A stretch of DNA of 64,000 nucleotides from Hoeflea phototrophica DFL-43 (lineage in GTDB: Bacteria > Pseudomonadota > Alphaproteobacteria > Rhizobiales > Rhizobiaceae): NCBI RefSeq assembly GCF_000154705.2, contig NZ_CM002917.1, forward strand, positions 3,979,853 to 4,043,852, read 5' to 3'. Position 1 is the first letter of the stretch; every line of letters starts with the position of its first letter. Positions 1 to 7,864 of this stretch are shown here, in pieces. The notes under the pieces are model-generated. The model had not been told where the DNA came from and made no database searches. It saw only the letters and a list, made by a program, of their open reading frames with translations. Position numbers and translations under genes: made by a program.

Positions 1-34
1 GCATTTACTGTTGTCGTTATTGCAATAATGGGCA

Positions 35-940
35 GTGCAGGACATCAAACCCATTCGCGTTTTCCTAAAGGTCGCAGAGCTTAAAAGCTTTGCAGCGGCT
101 GCGCGCAACCTGAACATGACTCCGGCATCGGTGACGCGGATTGTTGCCAGACTTGAGAATGATCTGGACACCCAGCTTTTGAAGCGCACAACCCGCCAGG
201 TCGCACTGACCAGTGCCGGAGCACGGGTTGCTGCTCGGTTTGCACCGATTGTGGAACAGTTCGATCAGATCGCCGGAGAGGTCGCCCGCGCCGCACGGCC
301 GGATCACGGGCGGCTCGCGATCAATGCTCCGATGTCACTGGGTCTGCGCTTGCTGCCCGACCTGATAGACAGCTTCCGGCTCGCCTACCCTAACGTCACC
401 CTGAATGTGCAGCTGACCGACACGCTCGTCGACATCGTGGAAGAAAATTGTGACCTGGCAATCCGCATATCGGGTCCGCCCACTGACAAATCGACAATCT
501 GGCGGAAGATCTGTGAGGTACCGCGCCACGCGATCGCCGCGCCAGGCCTGTTCGATCGGATCGACCGGCCGCAGACCCCTGACGACCTCAAACGAGAGTT
601 TTGCATGTCCTATTCCGCCAACGGCGGATCGGAGATCTGGAGATTCCGCAAGGCGCAGATCACGCGGAACATTCCGGCTGGAACAGAGCTGGTCTCAAAC
701 AGCGGCGATTTTCTCTATTCCCTGGTCAAATCCGGCGACGGGATAGCCGTGCTGCCGGATTTCATCTTTAAGGATGCACTTGCCCGCGAGGAAGTGGAAC
801 AGCTGCTTGATGACTGGGAAATCCAGCCTCTTTGGCTCACCCTGTTCTATCCGCCCTATGAAACCCTGCCGCCACTCGTCGCCAGTTTTTCAGACTTCTT
901 CGAGGCCTATTTGCGCGACGTGGGTGAGCTGGAATTCTAA
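35..940 (+). CDS. LysR-family transcriptional regulator
   Basis: The 301-residue product has the LysR layout: an N-terminal winged helix-turn-helix (residues about 1-60, with LKSFAAAARNLNMTPASVTR as the recognition segment) followed by a periplasmic-binding-protein-like effector domain (about 88-295). The start is GTG at 35; the nearby ATG at 28 is out of frame, and the ribosome site is weak. The effector part (GRLAINAPMSLG, ISGPPTDKS) looks like the CrgA/DsdC-like subgroup that often controls a neighbouring gene or its own gene. The target is not visible, because the genes before the window are missing and the next genes are Zur-type. A strong hairpin follows the stop. The family call is secure; ligand and regulon are unknown. 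Confidence 0.93.
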   Translation: MQDIKPIRVFLKVAELKSFAAAARNLNMTPASVTRIVARLENDLDTQLLKRTTRQVALTSAGARVAARFAPIVEQFDQIAGEVARAARPDHGRLAINAPMSLGLRLLPDLIDSFRLAYPNVTLNVQLTDTLVDIVEENCDLAIRISGPPTDKSTIWRKICEVPRHAIAAPGLFDRIDRPQTPDDLKREFCMSYSANGGSEIWRFRKAQITRNIPAGTELVSNSGDFLYSLVKSGDGIAVLPDFIFKDALAREEVEQLLDDWEIQPLWLTLFYPPYETLPPLVASFSDFFEAYLRDVGELEF

Positions 941-1029
941 GACACCAGCTTCAACCGGATACCGGGACAACCCAACCAAGCCAGCCTGGGAGCGGTGATC
1001 ATCTGCTGGATCAGAGACCTGATTGCTGT

Positions 1030-1060
1030 CACGGGCGGCCTAGAGCCGCCCGTGGATTTT
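1030..1060. terminator. Convergent terminator between the LysR gene and znuA
   Basis: A perfect 10-bp stem (CACGGGCGGC / GCCGCCCGTG) with a 5-nt loop is followed on the plus strand by GATTTT. It sits between the 3' ends of two convergent genes, so it can stop the lysR transcript and, as a hairpin without a U-run, protect or end the znuA transcript. Confidence 0.8.
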
Positions 1061-1073
1061 AGGATCCGGAGGT

Positions 1074-2123
1074 TCAGCTTGCCTCGGAGAGGCAGGTCTT
1101 GATGGAATCAGCCATGTTTTCGATCACCTCGAAATAGAGGTCCGGCCCATCCGCGAGCTCCGCGCCCAGCGGATCGATGATGCCGGATTTTGCCGCAGTG
1201 CCCTCGATCACGGTCGAAACCAGTTTCGGCTCGAACTGCGGCTCGGCGAAAACGCAGGCCGCACCCAGTTCCTGCACCTTGGCACGGATCTCGGTGACGC
1301 GTTCCGCGCCGGGCATCACCTCGGGCGACACCGTGATCGAACCTGCGGCGGTAACGCCGAAGCGATTCTCGAAATAGTGATAGGCATCGTGAAACACGAT
1401 GAAGCCCTTGCCCTTGACCGGCTCCAGCTTGGCCGAGACCTCGGTGATCAGCGTATCAAGCCTGGCTGAGACAGCTTCGGCATTGGCCTCATATTTCGCC
1501 GCATTCGCCGGATCTGCGCTGGCAAGTGCCTCCTCGATTTCATGCACCATTGCCTTGGCGTTGATCGGATCGAGCCAGATATGCGCATCATATTCGCCAT
1601 GGGCATGTTCGTCGTGATCGTCCTCATGCGCTGCGGTTTCATGATCATGATCGTGGTCGTGATCATGGCCGTGAGCCTCTGCCTTCTCCTCATGGTCATG
1701 TTCGTGCCCGGCTTCCGCATGATCCTCATGACCATCCTCGTCGCCGTGATCATGTCTCTCAAATGCGCCGCCCTCGCGAAAGCCGAGCTTTACCAGATCA
1801 TGCCCATTGATCAGTTCGATGGACTTCGCGTTCGCCGCGATTGTCTCCAAAGGCTTTTCAAGGAAGGCCTCCAATTCGTGACCTATCCAGAACACCACAT
1901 CAGCAGACTCGAGCATCTGCGCTTGCGATGGCTTGAGTGCGTAATTGTGCGGCGAACCGGCACCGTCCACAATCAGCCCAGGCTCACCAACACCTTCCAT
2001 GACCGCAGCAACCAGCGAGTGGACAGGCTTGATCGACGCGACCACATTGACCTCAGCATGAGCCGAGATTACCGATGCGGCAAGCAGCGTTGAGGCGAGA
2101 AGAATGGCTCGGGCTTTGCACAT
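1074..2123 (-). CDS. znuA: Zinc ABC transporter periplasmic binding protein ZnuA
   Basis: Periplasmic zinc-binding protein that delivers Zn(II) to ZnuB/ZnuC. I place the start at 2123 (MCKARAILLAS), which gives a signal peptide ending near ASVISAHAE; an upstream in-frame ATG at 2165 would add 14 residues ahead of it. The mature protein shows the cluster A-I features: an early His in AGSPHNY, a long His/Asp/Glu-rich loop (HDHGDEDGHEDH and HGHDHDHDHDHE), the segment VFHDAYHYFENRFG, and a C-terminal Asp in IIDPLGAEL. It is divergent from znuCB-zur, with a Zur-box-like palindrome between them. The long His-rich loop favours zinc over manganese as substrate. Confidence 0.95.
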   Translation of the reverse strand: MCKARAILLASTLLAASVISAHAEVNVVASIKPVHSLVAAVMEGVGEPGLIVDGAGSPHNYALKPSQAQMLESADVVFWIGHELEAFLEKPLETIAANAKSIELINGHDLVKLGFREGGAFERHDHGDEDGHEDHAEAGHEHDHEEKAEAHGHDHDHDHDHETAAHEDDHDEHAHGEYDAHIWLDPINAKAMVHEIEEALASADPANAAKYEANAEAVSARLDTLITEVSAKLEPVKGKGFIVFHDAYHYFENRFGVTAAGSITVSPEVMPGAERVTEIRAKVQELGAACVFAEPQFEPKLVSTVIEGTAAKSGIIDPLGAELADGPDLYFEVIENMADSIKTCLSEAS

Positions 2124-2176
2124 GGGAATCCCTTTTGATTTGCGTATGGCATGTTTGTTGTTCACAGCAACGTCAC

Positions 2177-2189
2177 GTTATCTCATAAC
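2177..2189. promoter_or_regulatory. Candidate Zur box in the znuA/znuC divergent promoter
   Basis: GTTATCTCATAAC is a perfect 5-3-5 inverted repeat resembling the GTTAT-N3-ATAAC core of alphaproteobacterial Zur sites. A weaker, partly matching copy (GTAACTGTATAAC) lies at 2198-2210. Both fall between the znuA start (2123) and the znuC start (2273), where Zur is expected to repress both transcripts when zinc is plentiful. The site is assigned by pattern and context only. Confidence 0.65.
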
Positions 2190-2272
2190 ATGATTGCGTA
2201 ACTGTATAACGTGTGCGATATGGTGTGACAAGCCCCTGCTTCGAGACTCCTGACAAAGATACGTTCAAAGCC

Positions 2273-3130
2273 ATGTTGAAAAAACCTGACGCGCTCGCAA
2301 CGCTCGACAATGCGGGTATTCACCGTTCCGGCCGATGGCTGGTGCGCGGTGTGAGCTTTTCAGTCGACAAGGGCGAAATCGTGACCCTGATCGGCCCCAA
2401 CGGGTCGGGCAAATCCACAAGCGCAAAAATGGCACTCGGAATCCTCAAACCCGATGAGGGCGAAGTCAGCCGCCGTCCGGATCTGAAAGTGTCCTATGTG
2501 CCGCAGAAATTGACAGTCGACTGGACTCTGCCACTGACTGTGCGCCGCTTCATGAGTCTCACCGGTGAGGTCAGCGCTTCCGAAGCGGACGATGCAATGG
2601 CTGCCACAGGCGTCAGTCACCTTGAACAAGCGGAAGTGCGCACGCTTTCAGGCGGTGAGTTCCAGCGGGTGATGCTGGCGCGCGCCATGGCACGCAAACC
2701 TGATCTGCTGGTGCTCGACGAACCTGTACAGGGCGTCGACTTCACTGGTGAGATCTCTCTTTACAATCTGATCCAAAAGATACGTGACGATCTCCGTTGC
2801 GGAATTCTTCTCATCTCTCATGATCTGCACGTGGTCATGGCAGCCACTGACCGTGTGATCTGCCTCAACGGCCACGTCTGCTGCTCCGGCACACCGACCG
2901 TGGTCGCTTCGAGCGCGGAATACAAGGCCCTGTTCGGCGCCCGCGCCGCCTCGACGCTGGCGGTCTATGAGCATCACCATGACCACACCCATCTGCCCGA
3001 TGGACGCGTGCGCCACGGCGACGGAAGCATCACCGATCATTGCCATCCCGAAGACGGACATCATCACCATCATTCAGATCCGGCCGATGATCACGCCAAT
3101 CCCGGCGGCGGAGGAAATCGCAATGCTTGA
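2273..3130 (+). CDS. znuC: Zinc ABC transporter ATP-binding protein ZnuC
   Basis: Cytoplasmic ATPase of the zinc importer. From the ATG at 2273 (MLKKPDALAT) the 285-residue protein shows Walker A GPNGSGKST (41-49), the signature LSGGEFQRV, Walker B LLVLDEPVQG and the switch His in LLISHDL. An in-frame start at 2213 also exists but lies inside the promoter and adds unrelated residues. The C-terminus carries a His/Asp-rich tail (EHHHDHTH and DGHHHHH), common in rhizobial ZnuC and probably metal-sensing or metal-buffering. The stop overlaps the znuB start by 8 nt, so the two are translationally coupled. Confidence 0.95.
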   Translation: MLKKPDALATLDNAGIHRSGRWLVRGVSFSVDKGEIVTLIGPNGSGKSTSAKMALGILKPDEGEVSRRPDLKVSYVPQKLTVDWTLPLTVRRFMSLTGEVSASEADDAMAATGVSHLEQAEVRTLSGGEFQRVMLARAMARKPDLLVLDEPVQGVDFTGEISLYNLIQKIRDDLRCGILLISHDLHVVMAATDRVICLNGHVCCSGTPTVVASSAEYKALFGARAASTLAVYEHHHDHTHLPDGRVRHGDGSITDHCHPEDGHHHHHSDPADDHANPGGGGNRNA

Positions 3131-3974
3131 CGACTTCTTCACCCGCGCGGTTCTGGCCGGTATTGGCGTGGCGCTGGTCGCTGGACCACTCGGCTGTTTC
3201 ATTGTCTGGCGCCGCCTTGCGTATTTCGGCGATACACTGTCGCATGCGGCTCTGCTCGGTGTGGCGCTGGCCTTCCTTTTTGAAATCAACATCACACTGG
3301 CCGTGTTTGCAGTATCGGCCTGTGTGTCGATCGCACTGCTGCTGCTTCAGAAGCGCGCCACACTTTCATCCGACGCACTGCTCGGTCTGCTGGCCCATTC
3401 CGCGTTGGCGCTTGGCCTTGTTGTGCTCGCCTTCATGACCTGGGTGCGAATGGACCTCATGGGCTTCCTGTTCGGCGATATTCTTGCCGTCTCCAGAATC
3501 GACGTGGGCATCATCTGGCTCGGCGGCGCGATCGTGCTGGTCATTCTCGCCTTGATTTGGCGGCCATTCTTTGCCGCCACCGTCAACCGCGAGCTGGCGG
3601 AGGCGGAGAACATGAACCCGGATCGCGCCAACATCATTTTCATGCTTCTGATGGCGGCAGTCATCGCCATCTCCATGAAAATCGTCGGCGTGCTTCTGAT
3701 CACCGCCATGCTGATCATCCCCGCTGCCGCCGCACGCCGGTTTGCCTCAGGCCCAGAACAGATGGCCATACTCGCTGCAGTGATCGGGGCCGCATCGGTT
3801 GTCGGCGGCCTGTTCGGTTCGCTGGAATGGGACACCCCCGCAGGCCCAAGCATCGTCGTGGCGGCGCTGGGCCTGTTTGTCCTCTCGATTCTGCCCTGGC
3901 CTGCAATCCACTTGCGTCGCCGGCTTGACCTCGACAAGGGCCCCCAGCCTCAGAAAGGAGCCGGCCATGAATGA
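3123..3974 (+). CDS. znuB: Zinc ABC transporter permease ZnuB
   Basis: Inner-membrane permease of the ABC-3 family. The start at 3123 (MLDDFFTRAVLAGIG) gives 283 residues with about eight hydrophobic segments, and the conserved loop AYFGDTLSHAALLGVALAF contains the typical SHA motif. Longer in-frame starts back to 2967 lie within znuC and would add a non-membrane stretch of shadow sequence. ATGCTTGA overlaps the znuC stop, and the znuB stop overlaps the zur start in the same way (ATGAATGA), so znuC-znuB-zur form one transcript. Confidence 0.95.
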   Translation: MLDDFFTRAVLAGIGVALVAGPLGCFIVWRRLAYFGDTLSHAALLGVALAFLFEINITLAVFAVSACVSIALLLLQKRATLSSDALLGLLAHSALALGLVVLAFMTWVRMDLMGFLFGDILAVSRIDVGIIWLGGAIVLVILALIWRPFFAATVNRELAEAENMNPDRANIIFMLLMAAVIAISMKIVGVLLITAMLIIPAAAARRFASGPEQMAILAAVIGAASVVGGLFGSLEWDTPAGPSIVVAALGLFVLSILPWPAIHLRRRLDLDKGPQPQKGAGHE

Positions 3975-4377
3975 TCATTTGCACGCACCCGTGGACCTGA
4001 CCAAGAACCAGTCACTGGTCATGGGGGCTTTGACGAATTCCGACGGCCCGCTGAGCGCCTACACCATTCTCGACCAGCTGCGCGATCACGGCTTCCGCGC
4101 CCCGCTCCAGGTCTACCGGGCGCTCGACAAGCTGGTGGAGTTCGGGCTTGTCCATCGTCTCGAAAGCCTCAATGCCTTTGTCGCCTGCCGCCATCCCGAC
4201 TGCGACGGCCACGAAACTCTTGCCTTCATGATTTGCGAGACCTGCAGTCAGGTCACTGAACTGTCAGACATGGTGCTGGCAAATCATCTCAAGGGCCTTG
4301 CCGAAAAGCGGGGCTTCGCATTGAAGAAAACCACAATCGAACTGCGTGGTGTATGCGCGATGTGCAAGGCAGCCTGA
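3967..4377 (+). CDS. zur: Zinc uptake regulator Zur (Fur family)
   Basis: The 136-residue Fur-family repressor starts at 3967 (MNDHLHAPVDL), overlapping the znuB stop by 8 nt. The N-terminal winged helix (about 10-75) contains the typical segment QVYRALDKLVEFGLVHRLES. The dimerisation domain has metal-binding motifs CRHPDCDGHE, ICETC and CAMC, whose Cys pairs form the structural zinc site. Encoding it last in the znuCB operon gives feedback control through the candidate Zur box at 2177. The zinc transporter context supports Zur rather than Fur or Mur. Confidence 0.95.
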   Translation: MNDHLHAPVDLTKNQSLVMGALTNSDGPLSAYTILDQLRDHGFRAPLQVYRALDKLVEFGLVHRLESLNAFVACRHPDCDGHETLAFMICETCSQVTELSDMVLANHLKGLAEKRGFALKKTTIELRGVCAMCKAA

Positions 4378-4477
4378 AACCCGCGATGTAACGTACGGTT
4401 TTCCATTTTCACTACACGCAGGACCAGACAGGTAAAGCAGCGGCCCGGGACCAAACCAAGACCGTCGTTGGCTCCAC

Positions 4478-6178
4478 TCAAGACTCTGATGAAAGCCAGG
4501 CGGGAAGCCCTTTGTCTGCATACCCGCTCACGGCGGCTTTCGCGCAGTCTTCCAGACTCCCGAACCGCACTCCCCGCCCTGTCAGGCCTTTGCCGTAATG
4601 GGCATATTTTCCGGAGTTTGTCATCAAGACCGATGCAGTCATCGGGAAAACCGGCTCTGTCATTGAACACCAGCAAACATCCGGGATCACCTGAACGCCA
4701 ACCCGCTGCAATCGGTCCAGAATGCCCTCCTCTGTCATATCAGCAAGAACCTTTCGGCCAACAGTGACAATCGTCTTGATCATGGTGGGACAGCTTTGGC
4801 CGCTCAGCAAATCAGCGAATTTACGCATTTCAGCCAGGGACGCATGCGGGCTGCCGATTGCCACCAGGTCAACCTGATCATCGGCCGCATTGAACCCCTG
4901 CCAGAGTTCTCTCAGATCCCCCATAGTGATGTCGAGCCGCTTCGCGCCGGGAGACAGAGGCACATCGCCTTCTGGCGTGTGTCCTCTCACATGCAACATC
5001 GGCGCTGCTGACATTGTGGCAAACGCGGCGCAGAGCGCCTTGAGATCGTCTGGCGTTGGAGACAATTTCTCAAGACCCGTGAGCACCGGGATGCCAGAGG
5101 GAGATTTGCTCCCCGCCAGCCATCCCAACATGGGCCACAGGGAATCATCGGCACGCTCAGGCAGGATCACGCGCAACTCGCAAACCGGCACCCGGTTCTC
5201 GGTCAGATAGACACCGGTCTTGGGCGCGCGTCCCGTGATCGCGATGAACAGATCAAGATAATCCGGATGTTTCTGCGTGCGTGCGCCGAGTACGGAGTTT
5301 GCGTACACAACAGCGTTCGATTCCGACCATCCGATGGCTTCATCCTCACCGGGCGCATCATCAAGCAGATAGGGCGCGCACGTGAATGTCGGACGTGCGC
5401 CCATGTGCACGTAAGCATCCGCAAGCCGGCTGGCTCTGTTGCCGAAATCCGGCATGACACCTTGGGAGTGCCAGTTTTCCCTGTCCACGGAAATTGCGTT
5501 GATGGTGGTCGGGATCAGGGTCTTTGCGCCCATCTGGTCCATCTTCTCGGCAAAATCGAGATTGGCGTCATGGGCCAGAATGCATCCATCTATGTGGGCG
5601 CGCGACACATCGATCAACTCATGCGCACCTTGCACCGCCGTCATCAGGCAGATGACTTCCATCGCGATCTGCCGGGCTTGGCCATCGTGGCCTGCGAGCA
5701 ACGTCCGGTCTGATTCACTCAGACGGAGATGTTGTGTGTCCGGTTGCAACAGCAGCACGGATTGGCCAGAAAAATGCAGCGTATTGCCCTTTATCTCGGC
5801 CTCACCCGCATAGGAAAGTTCGTCATAAAGAACGGATGGGAGACGCAGAACCGCAATTGGGCGATCGAAGAGCCGCGTCGAAATGATCGCGCCGAGGGTC
5901 AGAATATCCTCGCTTTCACGAAAAACGAGTGCAGCCGGCGATTGTCCATTGCGCGCCAGCTGCAGCAACACACCGCTTCCGCTGCAAGACCCTCTGGAAG
6001 TTGGCATCAGCACGAAACGGCCTGCGAGGTTGGCCCCGTGGTTCGGGTGGTGCGCATCGATGATCATTCCGGTATCGGGGTCGACGCCGCCCCAAAAACT
6101 CAAGCCTTCCTGGCAAACCAGCACCTCGCCTCGGCTGTCATTTGCTACAAGGAGAGTGGCGCCCAACGCAGCGTTCAT
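4478..6178 (-). CDS. Aconitase X, fused swivel and catalytic domains
   Basis: The 566-residue protein joins an AcnX swivel domain (DUF126 type, about 1-135, with the hallmark SRGSCSGSGVLL at 61-72) to an AcnX catalytic domain (DUF521 type, about 165-560). Fused AcnX enzymes include bacterial cis-3-hydroxy-L-proline dehydratases, so a dehydratase acting on a hydroxy acid or hydroxy-amino acid is the natural reading; the exact substrate is not determined. It is the last gene of the minus-strand ABC operon, 216 bp after the RraA-like gene. That gap is larger than others in the operon, so it may have its own promoter. The family is clear. Confidence 0.85.
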   Translation of the reverse strand: MNAALGATLLVANDSRGEVLVCQEGLSFWGGVDPDTGMIIDAHHPNHGANLAGRFVLMPTSRGSCSGSGVLLQLARNGQSPAALVFRESEDILTLGAIISTRLFDRPIAVLRLPSVLYDELSYAGEAEIKGNTLHFSGQSVLLLQPDTQHLRLSESDRTLLAGHDGQARQIAMEVICLMTAVQGAHELIDVSRAHIDGCILAHDANLDFAEKMDQMGAKTLIPTTINAISVDRENWHSQGVMPDFGNRASRLADAYVHMGARPTFTCAPYLLDDAPGEDEAIGWSESNAVVYANSVLGARTQKHPDYLDLFIAITGRAPKTGVYLTENRVPVCELRVILPERADDSLWPMLGWLAGSKSPSGIPVLTGLEKLSPTPDDLKALCAAFATMSAAPMLHVRGHTPEGDVPLSPGAKRLDITMGDLRELWQGFNAADDQVDLVAIGSPHASLAEMRKFADLLSGQSCPTMIKTIVTVGRKVLADMTEEGILDRLQRVGVQVIPDVCWCSMTEPVFPMTASVLMTNSGKYAHYGKGLTGRGVRFGSLEDCAKAAVSGYADKGLPAWLSSES

Positions 6179-6394
6179 GCCGACAATTGCCCCGCATCAG
6201 TCATGGAGTTGCCAGTGACTGCTGCATATTCGGGTGTCAAATCGTTGCCGCTTCTTAATTTCCAGTGAACCAAACGGTGTATAGCACCCATCAGAAGCCC
6301 TCCGGAATGACGTAACAGCCCATCGCATCTACCCACAAAAACACTTCGAACAACACCCCAGCGTCGGAAAAAGCGCTAACAGCTCCGGCAACAC

Positions 6395-7090
6395 TCACAC
6401 ACGCGCGCGCTCGAAATCAGCCCAGGCTTCCTCGAATTTCGCAAAATCAAACCCGGTTTCACGCGCGGGGTCCAGTATGAGTGATTCGCTGGCCTGCATT
6501 TTTGCTATCGCGCCCGAGAGGACGGGAAGAACATCTTCAGGCACCACAACAGCCCCGTGCCGGTCCGCATGGATGAAGTCCCCTGGGCGGATCTCGAGCC
6601 CGAACACCTCAACCGGCTGGTCATAATCCACCACATGCACAAAGCCATGGCTGGGTCCGACCGAACCCGCCAACACCTGAAACCCTGGCGCCAGATCGCC
6701 AAGATCGCGCATCACGCCATTGGTCAGCACTCCGGCAATACCGAGCCCCTTGTGCACCGTTGTGTTGATTTCACCCCAGAAGGCACCAATACAATCGGGC
6801 CAGTCCAGATCCTCGATGACAGTGATCGCCGGTGACAGTGCTTCGGCCATGTATTTGTAATAGGCCATCCGCCGGGCACGGATCACCTCAGCGGCTTCAC
6901 TTGGCGGCGCTGCGGCGCGAATCCGCGCGGTTCTGGCGCGGCCGCAAATCGCTGGCAGCTGCGGGTCCGCGCTCAGCACGGTCTGGCGGGTGAAACGGTC
7001 AAAGCCCCTTTTGCCCTGCGCCACTTCAATGGCGTTGCAGACCGTTGGCGTATCAACGCGCTTGAGCAGATCAATCAGGTTCTGGTCCAT
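6395..7090 (-). CDS. RraA-like aldolase/decarboxylase family protein
   Basis: The 231-residue product belongs to the RraA / 4-hydroxy-4-methyl-2-oxoglutarate aldolase superfamily. It has the N-terminal VDTPTVCNAIE, the central GIAGVLTNGVMRDL (the usual GxxGxVxDGxxRD with N for D) and the C-terminal GDFIHADRHGAVVVPED, a form of the GD-hxDxDGVVVVP motif. Members cleave or decarboxylate oxo-acids with a divalent metal. The DG to NG change and the H before GAV differ from classical HMG aldolases, so the reaction may differ. It follows the alpha/beta hydrolase gene by 46 bp in the same operon and could act late in the pathway. Confidence 0.8.
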   Translation of the reverse strand: MDQNLIDLLKRVDTPTVCNAIEVAQGKRGFDRFTRQTVLSADPQLPAICGRARTARIRAAAPPSEAAEVIRARRMAYYKYMAEALSPAITVIEDLDWPDCIGAFWGEINTTVHKGLGIAGVLTNGVMRDLGDLAPGFQVLAGSVGPSHGFVHVVDYDQPVEVFGLEIRPGDFIHADRHGAVVVPEDVLPVLSGAIAKMQASESLILDPARETGFDFAKFEEAWADFERARV

Positions 7091-7136
7091 TGTGTTTCCT
7101 TTTCAGGCACGAAAGCCGGCTTCTGGCAGGGGTCGA

Positions 7137-7859
7137 TCAGGCAGATGGCGAAACAGCTGCACCCAGCCAACTGCTCAGCGCGTCATTGACCGCATGAGGG
7201 TTTTCAAGCGTCGAGATGTGGCCAGCATCGCGAATCAGTCTGAGCTCTGCCCTGCGCATCAGCCCGGCCATTTCCCGGTGCCGCTCAGGCGGGCACAGCA
7301 TGTCTTCTTCGCCACACAGGATCAGTGTAGGCCCGGTATAGGCCTTCAACGCAGCAGTCTGGTCGCCACGATCGCGCAGCGCCAGCGACTGTTGCACGAA
7401 CACTTCGGGCCCGAGATCCATCGCCATGTCCACCAGAAGATCCAAAAGCGCCTGATCAGACCGGTTCCTCGCTGCAAGATAGACGGGTTTCATCTCATCA
7501 ACCACGACCCTGCGCATGTCCCCCTTGCCGACGGCATCGATTTGCCGGTTGCGGATCTTGTCTCGGCCTTCGGCGTCCGCCAGATGGTTGGTATCGAGCA
7601 AAGCAAGCCGGAGGATCCGCTCCGGAGCCTTCCCGGCCATCGCCATGGCGACAATGCCACCCATCGAGAGCCCGGCAAGATCGAACCGTTCCGGGGCCCG
7701 CTCAAGCACATGATCCGCCAGCGCCTCTATGCTGTCGGCACTGTCGATCATGACAATCTCCACATCATGGGTCCGGCTCAATGCCTCAGCCTGGGGCGTG
7801 AAGAGCCGCGCGTCGCACAGCATACCCGGCAACAGAATGAGTTTTTCCCGCGCAGCCAC
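7137..7859 (-). CDS. Alpha/beta-fold hydrolase
   Basis: The 240-residue alpha/beta hydrolase has oxyanion-region LLPGMLCDARLF near the N-terminus, nucleophile elbow GLSMGG, a candidate acid in LILCGEEDMLCPPE and the catalytic His in RDAGHISTLENP. It has no signal peptide, so it is cytoplasmic. It starts 5 nt downstream of the MetE-like gene's stop and is part of the catabolic operon. It resembles small esterases or lactone/C-C hydrolases of degradative pathways; which bond it cuts cannot be told. Confidence 0.85.
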   Translation of the reverse strand: MAAREKLILLPGMLCDARLFTPQAEALSRTHDVEIVMIDSADSIEALADHVLERAPERFDLAGLSMGGIVAMAMAGKAPERILRLALLDTNHLADAEGRDKIRNRQIDAVGKGDMRRVVVDEMKPVYLAARNRSDQALLDLLVDMAMDLGPEVFVQQSLALRDRGDQTAALKAYTGPTLILCGEEDMLCPPERHREMAGLMRRAELRLIRDAGHISTLENPHAVNDALSSWLGAAVSPSA

Positions 7860-7864
7860 GCTCG

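Noticed and set aside
1542..2093. Long plus-strand open frame antisense to znuA
   Set aside because: It is the mirror of the His-rich znuA codons; composition bias explains its length and it has no start signals.
2967..3122. N-terminal extension of ZnuB by 52 residues
   Set aside because: It is the shadow of the znuC coding sequence; the ATG at 3123 overlaps the znuC stop as expected and gives the normal ZnuB length.
5306..5320. GTTCGATTCC resembling a tRNA T-loop
   Set aside because: It lies inside the aconitase X coding sequence and no acceptor or anticodon arms can be formed around it.
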